Assembly (NCBI RefSeq): GCF_006968745.1
Contig: NZ_CP030118.1
Location: 4,218,653-4,274,398, forward strand
Direction of reading: 5' to 3'
Origin: Brasilonema sennae CENA114
Lineage (GTDB): Bacteria; Cyanobacteriota; Cyanobacteriia; Cyanobacteriales; Nostocaceae
Length of the DNA: 55,746 nt
Of this stretch, positions 7,694 through 16,593 are shown piece after piece; positions within the stretch are counted from its first letter, which is position 1, and every line of letters begins with the position of its first letter. The notes under the pieces are model-generated. The model worked only from the letters and a program-made list of their open reading frames with translations, did not search any database and had not been told where the DNA came from. Both the position numbers and the translations under genes were made by a program.

Positions 7694-8105
7694 AAAAAGT
7701 GAAAATAAAAGAGTTTTTTTCTAAAGCTTATCAAGATATTAGGTTAAATTTCTAGGCAAATCAGGTTAAGAAACGGTTATAAATTTTGGCATTGACGAAG
7801 TGCTGTCAATCGAATTATTGTGAGTATCAAGCAATTCCATTTGATATGAATGGGGACACATTAATGATAACTTAATAAGTTATTAATCTGGTTTAAGGTA
7901 TTACCTGATATTTGTTCTTGAGATTGATGCTTGTTTTCATTTTTTCGCTTTCAGTTAAATTTTAAAGTCTACGCTAAATAAAGTTTATAGGATTGGAGGG
8001 CAAAGCGCGTAGACGTTAGATATAACTCGTAAAATGTCTTTGCTGTAATACATTACTTGATGTTCATTCAATTCCAAATAGCAACTTTAACCAATTCTTA
8101 ATTTT
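7694..8105. other. Intergenic region upstream of phoD
   Basis: There is no gene in these 412 bases. The first 100 hold Pho-box-like repeats (7741-7781). The remainder is AT-rich and should carry the phoD promoter. I did not identify -35/-10 elements with confidence. Confidence 0.5.
7741..7781 (-). promoter_or_regulatory. Possible Pho box (PhoB/SphR-type direct repeats)
   Basis: Four octamers spaced exactly 11 bases apart occur at 7741 (AGGTTAAA), 7752 (CTAGGCAA), 7763 (AGGTTAAG) and 7774 (CGGTTATA). AGGTTAAG is the reverse complement of CTTAACCT, the repeat unit of cyanobacterial Pho boxes, which have 3-base spacers. The next gene downstream is a PhoD alkaline phosphatase, a classic phosphate-starvation gene. 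Two caveats apply: the repeat is inverted relative to phoD, and it lies about 325 bases upstream of the start codon. Confidence 0.5.
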
Positions 8106-9701
8106 ATGAAATTTAATTCTTCACTCAAGCTCAACCGTCGCCAGTTCTTGCTAACTTCAGCGATCACCAGTGGTGGAATTATTGCGACAAACGTTTTCTC
8201 AAAATCAACAGGTTTTGCTCAAGCACCTGCTATCATCACACCTGAGAAAGCACGTCCCTCCATACCCTATGGAGTGGCTAGTGGTGACATCAATGGGAAT
8301 AGAGCTGTTGTTTGGAGTCGGAGCGATCGCCCAGCCCGAATGATTGTAGAATATGCAACTGATGAATCTTTCCGTGGCGCACAGCGTGTTGTTGGACCAA
8401 CTGCAATAGATGCCAGCGACTATACAGCACGGGTTTATCTCAAAGATTTACCATCAGATCAGCAAATATTCTACCGGGTGACTTTCCGGGATTTATCTGA
8501 TACAAAAATTTCCAGCGCCCCTGTCCAGGGTACTTTCCGAACTCCTGCTGCATATCGGCAAAATGTATTCTTTGCTTGGTCAGGGGATACTGCTGGTCAA
8601 GGATGGGGTATTAATCCAGATTTTGGTGGAATGAAGATTTACGAGACTATGCGGAGTCTCAAGCCAGACTTTTTCATTCATTCTGGTGATAATATCTATG
8701 CCGATGGTCCGATTCAAGCGGAAGTCAAGCTAGATAACGGTAGTATCTGGAAAAATATCACCACACCAGAAAAATCAAAAGTTGCTGAAACCCTAGCAGA
8801 ATTTCGTGGTAACTATATATATAACTTATTGGATGAAAACGTCCGTCGCTTTAATGCTGAAGTACCCATACTAGCGCAATGGGACGATCATGAGGTCACA
8901 AACAACTGGTATCCAGGCGAGATACTTGATGATAGTCGCTACACAGTCAAGGACGTATCCTTGTTAGCACAGCGAGGAAATCAAGCATTTTTAGAATACG
9001 TACCAATTCAGATCAATGCTGATGATCCAACCAGAATTTACCGTTCTTTTAAGCATGGTCCTAACTTAGAAATTTTCATGCTAGATGAACGCAGTTACCG
9101 GGGGCCAAACACAACCAATCGTCAGACAGAACAAAGTGCAGAAACGGCATTTTTAGGCAATGCACAGGTGCGTTGGTTGAAAAACCAATTGCGGAAATCA
9201 ACAGCAACATGGAAAGTCATTGCAAGTGACATGCCTATTGGACTAGTCGTTCCAGATGGTCCCACCAACTTTGAAAACTTAGCGAACTCAGATGGTCCAG
9301 CCTTGGGACGGGAACTAGAACTTGCTGATTTACTACGGTTCATCAAAGAAAAGAATATCAAGAATGTTGTCTGGTTAACTGCTGACGTACATTACTGCGC
9401 CGCACACTATTACGACCCCAACAAAGCACAGTTTCAAGACTTCAAACCCTTCTGGGAGTTTGTCGCAGGTCCTCTCAACTCTGGTACGTTTGGACCAAAC
9501 AAACTCGACAATACCTTTGGTCCAGAGGTGAAGTTCCTAGGTATACCTGAAGATTTGAAAGCAAATCGACCTCCAAGTGAGGGTTTCCAATTCTTTGGTA
9601 CTGTCAAAATTGATGGTTATACAGAGGTGATGAGAGTTGCATTGGTGAACTTGGAAGGTAAAACTCTCTACAGTGTAGACTTACCACCAGAAAAAGACTA
9701 A
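8106..9701 (+). CDS. phoD: PhoD-family alkaline phosphatase/phosphodiesterase, Tat-exported
   Basis: An extracytoplasmic enzyme that releases phosphate from phosphomono- or diesters, using Ca/Fe in known PhoD proteins. The protein has 531 residues and begins with a twin-arginine signal (NRRQFLLTS at 10-18, hydrophobic core, AQA near 40). An N-terminal PhoD beta domain (residues 50-150) precedes the metallophosphatase domain. Metal-site motifs are visible: HSGDNIYADG (about 191), WDDHEVTNN (about 259) and TADVHYCAAHYY (about 425). The length is usual for the family. The possible Pho box upstream suggests induction under phosphate limitation. It appears monocistronic. Confidence 0.9.
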   Translation: MKFNSSLKLNRRQFLLTSAITSGGIIATNVFSKSTGFAQAPAIITPEKARPSIPYGVASGDINGNRAVVWSRSDRPARMIVEYATDESFRGAQRVVGPTAIDASDYTARVYLKDLPSDQQIFYRVTFRDLSDTKISSAPVQGTFRTPAAYRQNVFFAWSGDTAGQGWGINPDFGGMKIYETMRSLKPDFFIHSGDNIYADGPIQAEVKLDNGSIWKNITTPEKSKVAETLAEFRGNYIYNLLDENVRRFNAEVPILAQWDDHEVTNNWYPGEILDDSRYTVKDVSLLAQRGNQAFLEYVPIQINADDPTRIYRSFKHGPNLEIFMLDERSYRGPNTTNRQTEQSAETAFLGNAQVRWLKNQLRKSTATWKVIASDMPIGLVVPDGPTNFENLANSDGPALGRELELADLLRFIKEKNIKNVVWLTADVHYCAAHYYDPNKAQFQDFKPFWEFVAGPLNSGTFGPNKLDNTFGPEVKFLGIPEDLKANRPPSEGFQFFGTVKIDGYTEVMRVALVNLEGKTLYSVDLPPEKD

Positions 9702-10018
9702 ACATCCTGTGTAGGGGAGCCAGTGCTGCAGGAGGGGAGCCAGTGCGTTGCGGAGAGCAGCGCCTTACGGTGAGACCAGCGCTGCAGGAGGGTTTCCCGA
9801 CCTAGGCGACTGGCGAACCCGGAGGGGGGTTCCCCCCGTTGTGGCGACTGCGGGGGGTTCCCCCCGTTGTAGCACCTGGCGTTTTCCCGACCTAGGCATC
9901 TGGTGAGACCAGCGCTGCAGGAGGGTTTCCCGACCTAGGCGACTGGCGAACCCGAAGGGCGTTGGGCATTACTCATACCTACCCTACTTATTAGCAATGA
10001 GAAATTCGCATTTCTCTA
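9702..10018. repeat. Intergenic GC-rich dispersed repeats
   Basis: No gene is seen here. A module reading GACCAGCGCTGCAGGAGGG, then TTTCCCGACCTAGGCGACTGG, occurs at about 9774-9815 and again at 9907-9948. It also occurs in reverse orientation near 22132-22172, and partly near 50926-50949. The phrase GGGGGGTTCCCCCCGTTG is repeated around 9825-9870. This is a typical cyanobacterial dispersed intergenic repeat. Confidence 0.7.
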
Positions 10019-10543
10019 TTACCTACCCAGATACCGGCTAGCCATTTGCATGATATCAGAAATATCAACATCGCCATCGCCGTCTGCATCGAGAAAAGAA
10101 TTCAGTACTGGATTTCCTCCTGCTTGAGAATTTTGAGAACTTGCGCCAGTTCTTAATACATTCAGAATCAAAGGAACCACACTTGGTAGTAATTGTTGAA
10201 CCACTCCTGCATTCAACCCTGTGCGCTGGGCAACAGTATTAGCCAACTGCTGCTGCACAAAAGGAGCAAAAAGAGAGTTAACAGCTTGGGGATTAGGGGA
10301 AGTATCGCCAAACTGATTTACGACCTCTTGCGCTGCTTCCGGACCTTCTGTATCTCGTTTCTGTTGTAAAGCTGAACGTACCTGACCACCAACAATACCC
10401 AAAACGGATTGCATTGTGGAGGGGTCTGTACCAGCATTATTGCTTAATTGCTGTACGGTGTTGAGGATATTCCCAATCTGACCCATATTCCCTTGCTGAC
10501 TAGAATTCCCAATTGCACCGATAATTTGGTCAAAAAGTCCCAT
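10019..10543 (-). CDS. DUF937-type protein with an EF-hand-like C-terminus
   Basis: A protein of 174 residues. The N-terminal MGLFDQIIGAIGN and the Gln-rich helical repeats (residues 1-135) match the DUF937 family of unknown function. After a Ser/Gln/Gly linker, the last 30 residues contain DADGDGDVDISD, a canonical EF-hand or dockerin-type calcium loop (D-x-D-x-D-x-x-D). Calcium binding is therefore likely; any partner is unknown. No signal peptide or membrane segment is present. GAGAAAAAG lies just before the start. The gene is transcribed leftward and is separated from the upstream histidine kinase by a MITE-like repeat. Confidence 0.75.
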   Translation of the reverse strand: MGLFDQIIGAIGNSSQQGNMGQIGNILNTVQQLSNNAGTDPSTMQSVLGIVGGQVRSALQQKRDTEGPEAAQEVVNQFGDTSPNPQAVNSLFAPFVQQQLANTVAQRTGLNAGVVQQLLPSVVPLILNVLRTGASSQNSQAGGNPVLNSFLDADGDGDVDISDIMQMASRYLGR

Positions 10544-10640
10544 GAGCTTTTTCTCCCTGTGTACTCATCCTTACAAAACCAAATTCTGACACACCAGCGA
10601 CGACTTGTTCCGAAGTATTTAGTAAAAAATAAGGTTTTTC

Positions 10641-10742
10641 TATAGGAATCCGGTTTAATTTAGTGAATAGACAAAGTGGAGGTAGGGAACGCTTAACAGA
10701 AAGTGTACCTAGCTTCGTCAAAAATCAAAGATGAGTCCTATA
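10641..10742. repeat. MITE-like element, short copy
   Basis: The element begins TATAGGAATCC and ends GAGTCCTATA, giving near-perfect 10-bp terminal inverted repeats. The interior shares GGAGGTAGGGAACGCTTAAC, AGAAAGTGTAC and AAAATCAAA with a longer copy at 46106-46251. It has no coding capacity. It lies between the histidine kinase stop and the DUF937 start. Confidence 0.75.
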
Positions 10743-10744
10743 TC

Positions 10745-12424
10745 TCAAGCTTGTAAGCCCAATAGCGGTGGTGAACTTCTATCAATAGGTAGAGAAATAG
10801 TGAACTCTGTACCTTTGTCCAACTCAGACTTGAAAGTTATTTCGCCAAGATGCTTTTCAACAATAATCTGATAGCTAATTGATAAACCCAATCCAGTACC
10901 AAGACCTCGCGGTTTGGTCGTAAAAAACATTTCAAAAATTTTATCTTGGTTTTGGGGTGCAATACCTGAGCCATTGTCTGCAATTGTTATCTTCACCCAA
11001 TTATTGTCCTGGCGTTCGGTATTTATCGTAATTGTAGGAGAAAACTCCGAACCCAGAGCAGACTTTTCCTCTACAGCATCAATCCCATTACTCAAGAGAT
11101 TCATGAACACCTGATACAGTAGTCCTGTATAGCCTGGAATGGGTGGAATATCACCGTAGTGACACATAACACTGATACCGGTTTTTAAGCGGTTTTGTAG
11201 AATTAACAGCGTACTGTTGATACATACGTGTATGTCAACTAGCTGAACTTCTCTTTCATCCAGACGGCAAAAGTCTTTCAAGCTTCGGGAAATTTCGTGG
11301 ATACGTTCAGCCCCAAATTCTACTGAATTTAGGAGTTTTGGCAAGTCAGCTTTGAGAAATTCTAAATCTATGTCCTCTGCTAATACTTCTACGGCGGTGG
11401 GGGAGTTAGGAACTTCAACTTCGTATGTTTGCAGTAGGGCTAAGAGATCATCAACGTAGTTTTTCGCGTGTACAAGGTTACCAGAAATAAAATTCACAGG
11501 ATTGACGATTTCATGAGCGACACCAGCCAACATTTTGCCCAAACTGCTCATTTTCTCGCTATGAATTAGTCGCGCTTGAGTTTCGGCTTTTTGTTCTTCT
11601 AAAAGTTGCTTGACTTGTTGGATAAGTTGGTTGACAGAGGTGGCTAACTCGCCGATTTCATCTTTTGTTGTCACAGGCGCTTGTAGATCAAAATTGGCAT
11701 CTTGGGTAACGCGTTGAGCAATGTCTGTTACTGCTTTCAGGGGACGAGCGATCGCACGACTTGTATATAAGGCAAAAATGGTCGCCAGTACTGTTGACAG
11801 CAACATACTACAGATAATAATTAGCCCTTTTAGTACATAAGTATCATTTGAAACGACATCAGCTTTGTCCTCACGCTGGCGAACTAATATGGCAAAGTTG
11901 TTTAATTCGTGGGTAAATTGATAAAACTTCAGTGTTGCTTTAATTTGATTAAATTCCCAGATAAGTTCCCTTGCTTTTGAAACTTTCTGTGAATTGGGGC
12001 TAAGGGAGGAAATTTGCTGTAGCAGGACTCGCAGTTGCCGAATATACTCTGTTAGTACGCTGTCATACTTATTGAGCAAAGCTTGCAAATCCCCTTGCGA
12101 GTTAGTTTTGCTAAATTCTCCCAACTCATTCAATAACGTTTCAGTTTCCTTAAGACATACTTCAATCTGATAATGTTTCTGTTGTACAGCTTTTTGCTCT
12201 AACAAAAATACTTGTTCTTGCTGATTAGTGTCGATTTCCAACAACAATATTTGCAACTTATTCAATAAAGATTCTTCCTGGTCTGCCATTATCATCTGTT
12301 GTCTAGCATGTTGGAAGTAGCGATCGCCTATCACCAACCCCACCGTTGTTCCCACAACAGCAATCCCAAAGGAAATAACATACCCACAGATAATTTTTTG
12401 TCGAATACTAAGTTGGTGGAACAC
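10745..12424 (-). CDS. Membrane sensor histidine kinase (HAMP, HisKA, HATPase)
   Basis: A protein of 559 residues. Transmembrane helices lie at about residues 11-33 and 203-224, and the long helical sensor between them (KAVQQKHYQIEVCLKETE) is probably periplasmic. A HAMP linker follows (RAIARPLKAVTDIAQRV), then a coiled coil and the dimerisation/phosphoacceptor region GVAHEIVNPVNF with His near residue 304. The ATPase domain shows the N box (NLLSNGIDAV), DNGSGI and GLGTGLGLSI. The H-box has HEIVNP rather than the common HEINNP. No response regulator gene is adjacent, so it is an orphan kinase with unknown signal and partner. Confidence 0.9.
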   Translation of the reverse strand: MFHQLSIRQKIICGYVISFGIAVVGTTVGLVIGDRYFQHARQQMIMADQEESLLNKLQILLLEIDTNQQEQVFLLEQKAVQQKHYQIEVCLKETETLLNELGEFSKTNSQGDLQALLNKYDSVLTEYIRQLRVLLQQISSLSPNSQKVSKARELIWEFNQIKATLKFYQFTHELNNFAILVRQREDKADVVSNDTYVLKGLIIICSMLLSTVLATIFALYTSRAIARPLKAVTDIAQRVTQDANFDLQAPVTTKDEIGELATSVNQLIQQVKQLLEEQKAETQARLIHSEKMSSLGKMLAGVAHEIVNPVNFISGNLVHAKNYVDDLLALLQTYEVEVPNSPTAVEVLAEDIDLEFLKADLPKLLNSVEFGAERIHEISRSLKDFCRLDEREVQLVDIHVCINSTLLILQNRLKTGISVMCHYGDIPPIPGYTGLLYQVFMNLLSNGIDAVEEKSALGSEFSPTITINTERQDNNWVKITIADNGSGIAPQNQDKIFEMFFTTKPRGLGTGLGLSISYQIIVEKHLGEITFKSELDKGTEFTISLPIDRSSPPLLGLQA

Positions 12425-12887
12425 TCGTTATATCCCAGTCAGAGTCAAACAGTGAACAGTGAACAGTGAACAAAAGAAACAGATCCGTATTTTCTCTTGG
12501 TAACTGCGGGTACTTGGTAACTGATAAAACTTTCCAAGTTATACCAATTTGAAAAAAGAATGCGACAGATACACACTTGCAAACCCTTGTGATGTCTGGC
12601 TTTTTTCATTTTGCGAAAAGTTTTGCGCCGGGAAACCCGGACGCGCAAACTTTTCAAGACGAATTTTGAATTTTGAATTGGTATTATGGTGGTACTTGCT
12701 GCTTAAGTTTTACAAATAAAGCTTGTTCTGAATAAAAAATGAATTATATCAAATTTTTGTACGCTAAATTTTATACAAGCTCGGTTTTGAGTTCAACAAA
12801 ATAACTTTGTTCACACTGTGGCGAAAAACACTGAAACCATTAACATGAGAAGCATCTGGCTACTTATCCACGCTTTTCTTACCAACC
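12425..12887. other. Intergenic region with heptamer repeats
   Basis: Bases 12451-12500 hold CAGTGAA-type heptamers followed by a 20-base block (AAAAGAAACAGATCCGTATT). The same block occurs inverted at about 23500-23520, next to matching heptamers. The rest is AT-rich and should contain the promoters of the flanking divergent genes. No gene is supported. Confidence 0.55.
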
Positions 12888-14447
12888 ATGCCTCTGTCAC
12901 GTATTATCACGCTGATCGTTGGTCTCATTGTCATTCTCGGACTGAGTCTGTGGCTGATTGATTCTTTCAGTCGGCTTTATTGGCAATTTTCCTATTCTGC
13001 GCCATTGCTGGGTAATTTGCTGTTGTTTTTGCTGATTCTCCTGATCGGAGCCTTAATCGCGGCGTTTATCTATTCTGTGTTCGTGATTCGGCGAGGCGAG
13101 AATCAACGGCGTCAGCGCAAACAACGCCCAAGTGTAGAAGTTCCTGCTGCGAAATCTGAGGCTGCGTCTTCTACTTTAGAAGCTGTCAAGCAACAAGTTG
13201 CGCAAATTCAAGATGAAGTGACACGCCAAGCTTTACTGAGTAAGTCGCGGGAGATTGAGACTTATTTGGCTCGCGGTGAGATTCAAGTTGTCGTGTTTGG
13301 AACTGGGAGTGCTGGTAAAACCTCCCTGGTGAATGCGGTGATGGGACGTGTGGTTGGTAAGGTTGATGCAGCAATGGGAACGACTCAGGTTGGAGAAACT
13401 TATTGTCTGAGGTTGAAGGGATTAGAACGCAGGATTTTAATTACGGATACACCAGGTATCTTAGAAGCAGGGGTGGCGGGAACCGAAAGGGAACAACTGG
13501 CGCGAGAGGTGGCGACAGAAGCAAATTTACTGTTGTTTGTGGTGGATAATGACATACGGATGTCCGAATTTGAGCCGTTACGAGCATTGGCTCAAATTGG
13601 TAAACGATCTGTGCTTGTCCTCAATAAAAGCGATTTGTATACAGACGAGGACAAAGAAGCGATTTTGGCGAGGTTGCGTCAACAAGTGCGGGGATTTATT
13701 GCACCGAGTGATGTGGTGGCGATCGCCGCAAATCCCCAATCTGCAGAACTAGAAAATGGGGGAATTTTCCAACCTGAGCCTGATATCTTACCTTTAGTCC
13801 GGCGAATGGCAGCGATTTTACGGGCAGAGGGTGAAGACTTAGTAGCAGATAACATCCTATTACAATCCGTACGACTGGGAGAATCAGCGCGGAAACTCAT
13901 CGATACTCAGCGTCGTCGTCAAGCTGACAAAATTGTGGATCGGTTTCAGTGGATTGGTGCTGGTGTGGTTTCGGTGACGCCTCTACCAGTGGTTGATTTG
14001 CTAGCAACAGCAGCTGTCAATGCTCAAATGGTGGTGGAAATTGGCAGAGTTTACGGCTGTGAGTTGAATATGGAGAATGCAAAGGAATTGGCGCTGTCTT
14101 TGGCAAAAACTCTTGCTAGTTTGGGGATAGTCAAGGGAGCATTACAGTTACTTACTACCGCCTTGCAGCTTAATGTCGCCACTTTTATTGTTGGTAGAGC
14201 AATTCAAGGCGTGACAGCCGCTTATTTGACGCGAATTGCTGGGAAGAGTTTTATTGAGTATTTTCGCCAGGATCAAGATTGGGGTGACGGGGGAATCACC
14301 GAAGTTGTGCAGCGACAGTTTCAACTCAATCGCCGCGATGAATTTATTAAGATTTTTATTCAACAGGCAATACAACGAATCGTCCAGCCATTGCAAGGAA
14401 GTTCTCAAGTAGATGAAGAGGAACTTGACAATAAATCTTTACAGTAG
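12888..14447 (+). CDS. Membrane-anchored Era-like GTPase with DUF697 domain
   Basis: A protein of 519 residues. Two N-terminal transmembrane helices (about 5-26 and 43-68) precede a basic linker and a TRAFAC-type GTPase domain. The P-loop GTGSAGKTS is near 138, DTPG near 187, and NKSD near 246. The C-terminal half is helical and amphipathic (VSVTPLPVVDLLATAAVNAQMVVEIG), typical of DUF697, which often associates with membranes. Proteins of this layout are common in cyanobacteria but their role is unknown. They may act in membrane trafficking or regulation. The gene appears monocistronic, with its promoter in the AT-rich gap upstream. Confidence 0.85.
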   Translation: MPLSRIITLIVGLIVILGLSLWLIDSFSRLYWQFSYSAPLLGNLLLFLLILLIGALIAAFIYSVFVIRRGENQRRQRKQRPSVEVPAAKSEAASSTLEAVKQQVAQIQDEVTRQALLSKSREIETYLARGEIQVVVFGTGSAGKTSLVNAVMGRVVGKVDAAMGTTQVGETYCLRLKGLERRILITDTPGILEAGVAGTEREQLAREVATEANLLLFVVDNDIRMSEFEPLRALAQIGKRSVLVLNKSDLYTDEDKEAILARLRQQVRGFIAPSDVVAIAANPQSAELENGGIFQPEPDILPLVRRMAAILRAEGEDLVADNILLQSVRLGESARKLIDTQRRRQADKIVDRFQWIGAGVVSVTPLPVVDLLATAAVNAQMVVEIGRVYGCELNMENAKELALSLAKTLASLGIVKGALQLLTTALQLNVATFIVGRAIQGVTAAYLTRIAGKSFIEYFRQDQDWGDGGITEVVQRQFQLNRRDEFIKIFIQQAIQRIVQPLQGSSQVDEEELDNKSLQ

Positions 14448-14734
14448 GAATACTGCTTAGACCAGATACATTAACTGGCACACACTGCAGATTAGTAATA
14501 TTGCCAGTGCTTGACAGCAGTGGCGCTATTTCATATTTTAGGATAATCTAAATTATTATGTTTTTTAAATAACTAAAAAAAAAATGAAATAAGTAGCAAT
14601 ACGTAGAAAAAGAAAACTCTTATTTAACCACTCAGGGCTATATTCAGTGCTCCTTTCATTTAATTGAATCAGGGTTCCGGAAATAAGAGGCAATTTTAGA
14701 AAACCTATATAAGCAGTGACTAAGTAACTAGCTA

Positions 14735-16549
14735 ATGACTAACCACATGATCGGTAAAGTACTACAAGGACGTTACCAAGTCGTCCAAGCCCTGGGTGCA
14801 GGGGTGTTTGGCGAAACATACATCGCTGTAGACATTGAGAATTTAGAGAATCCCAAATATGTTATTAAACAGCTCAAGGTTATCAGTTCCCAACCAAGCT
14901 ACTTACAAACTCTGAGGTTAAGATTTATTACAGAAACTGAAACACTGAGACAATTGGGACACCATAAGCAAATTCCTCAATTGATATCGTGCTTTGAAGA
15001 ACATGAGCGATTCTACTTAGTGCAAGAGTTTGTAGAAGGACACGCACTCACAGCGGAACTTCCCATCAATCTCAATTTGGGTCATTTCTGGAGTGAAAGT
15101 GAGGTTATCAACTTTTTACAAGATGTTCTGTCGATTTTAGACTTTGTTCACTCTCAAGGTGTTATTCACTGTGATATAAAGCCAGAAAACTTAATCAGAC
15201 GTGCTTGTGATAACAAGTTAGTTCTGATTGATTTTGGTTCAATTCAATCAATCGATTTTGAAATCATTGATGAGATATTACCTTTAGATAGCATTCCCGT
15301 CAGTTCACTGGGTTATATACCACCAGAGCAATTTATTGGTCTAACACAACCTAATAGCGATATTTATTCTTTAGGAATGATTGCCATTCAGGCTTTGACC
15401 GGGGTGACACCGCTGCAACTGAAAGTAGATCCCCAAACTAATGAGATTCTGTGGCGTTCTGCAAGCACACCAGTTAGCGATTATTTGGCTGCGATTATCA
15501 CCCAAATGACTCGTTACAACTACGAAGAGCGATTCCAATCAGCCCGTGTTGCATTACGGGCGCTTCAGCAAATGCCGTTTGAAACTCAATACTCGTACAT
15601 TGTAGATGTCGATTTTACCGTTTCTGAAGAGGACTGTGAAAAAAATCAGCCAGAAAGTAAGTTAAATACTAACCCTAAACATTCAATATCTCTAAATTCC
15701 TCTCCACTCTTGACAGGAATGAAAGTGGGGTTGGTTGCTAATTCTTTGGTCATGGGATTTGGAACTTACTTTATCATACATAACACTCCAACCTATTCAG
15801 AAAAAGAAGCACTATATAAAGCAACTGAAGAATATCAATCAGGAGATTTGGACGGAGCAATTGCTCTAGCCAAATCAATTCCCTCGAATAGTAATGTCTA
15901 TCCTGACGCACAAGCCAGTATTGAAGAATGGCAAAAGCAATGGCAGAATGCTACTCAACAATACCAAGCCGCAGAAAAAGCCTTTCAAGAGAATCGTTGG
16001 TCAGATGTATTGCGTGCAACCTCTCAACTTCCTGATATCTTATATTGGCAAACAAAAACAGATAAATTAGTTCAACAAGCACAAGTCAATATTGAGGCAC
16101 AAACTCAGGATTTATTAACCAAGGCTTATGAAAAAGCATCATTAAAAGATTTCAGCAGCGCTTTAGATTATCTGAGTCAAATTCCGGAAGAAAGCTCCGC
16201 AGGGGCAATAGTTCAACAAAAGTTGGCTGAGTATAACCACAAAAAGAGTGTTAGAGCAGCTTACTTCTTACAGAAAGCTTACAACAAAGCAGCAGAGGGA
16301 GATTTCAAAAGTGCTGTTCAATTTCTCCAACAGGTTCCCAAAGATACTCCTGTATATGCTACAGCTCAAGTGAAACTTGTTGAATATACTCAAAAACAAC
16401 AGATTGTGCAAGCTAAAAATCAAAAAATAGCTTCATCAAAAGCAGCAGCTTTTACAAATATGAAAAAACCATTGAGCAGCAGCAATTCTGCTAGGAATTT
16501 AGAATCTTTTGACCTAAGTCACCAAATGGAAGAGGTGAATATAAGATAA
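14735..16549 (+). CDS. Ser/Thr protein kinase with C-terminal helical repeats
   Basis: A Hanks-type kinase of 604 residues. The glycine loop LGAGVFGETY is at 17-26 and the ATP lysine is in YVIKQLKV. The catalytic loop reads HCDIKPENLI from about residue 145, so the HRD arginine is replaced by Cys (a non-RD kinase). The metal loop is DFGS. One transmembrane helix lies near 328-349, followed by three related helical repeats of about 70 residues (AYEKASLKDFSSALDYLSQIPEES). The layout suggests a cytoplasmic kinase with a repeat domain across the membrane. It faces a related kinase gene tail to tail with 44 bases between the stops. The substrate is unknown. Confidence 0.88.
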   Translation: MTNHMIGKVLQGRYQVVQALGAGVFGETYIAVDIENLENPKYVIKQLKVISSQPSYLQTLRLRFITETETLRQLGHHKQIPQLISCFEEHERFYLVQEFVEGHALTAELPINLNLGHFWSESEVINFLQDVLSILDFVHSQGVIHCDIKPENLIRRACDNKLVLIDFGSIQSIDFEIIDEILPLDSIPVSSLGYIPPEQFIGLTQPNSDIYSLGMIAIQALTGVTPLQLKVDPQTNEILWRSASTPVSDYLAAIITQMTRYNYEERFQSARVALRALQQMPFETQYSYIVDVDFTVSEEDCEKNQPESKLNTNPKHSISLNSSPLLTGMKVGLVANSLVMGFGTYFIIHNTPTYSEKEALYKATEEYQSGDLDGAIALAKSIPSNSNVYPDAQASIEEWQKQWQNATQQYQAAEKAFQENRWSDVLRATSQLPDILYWQTKTDKLVQQAQVNIEAQTQDLLTKAYEKASLKDFSSALDYLSQIPEESSAGAIVQQKLAEYNHKKSVRAAYFLQKAYNKAAEGDFKSAVQFLQQVPKDTPVYATAQVKLVEYTQKQQIVQAKNQKIASSKAAAFTNMKKPLSSSNSARNLESFDLSHQMEEVNIR

Positions 16550-16593
16550 GTCTTGGCTCAAAAGTCAAGAAGAAAGAATTAAAAAACTTTCGG

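Noticed and set aside
12445..12657. Leftward 70-codon frame
   Set aside because: Its end translates heptamer repeats and no family resemblance is seen.
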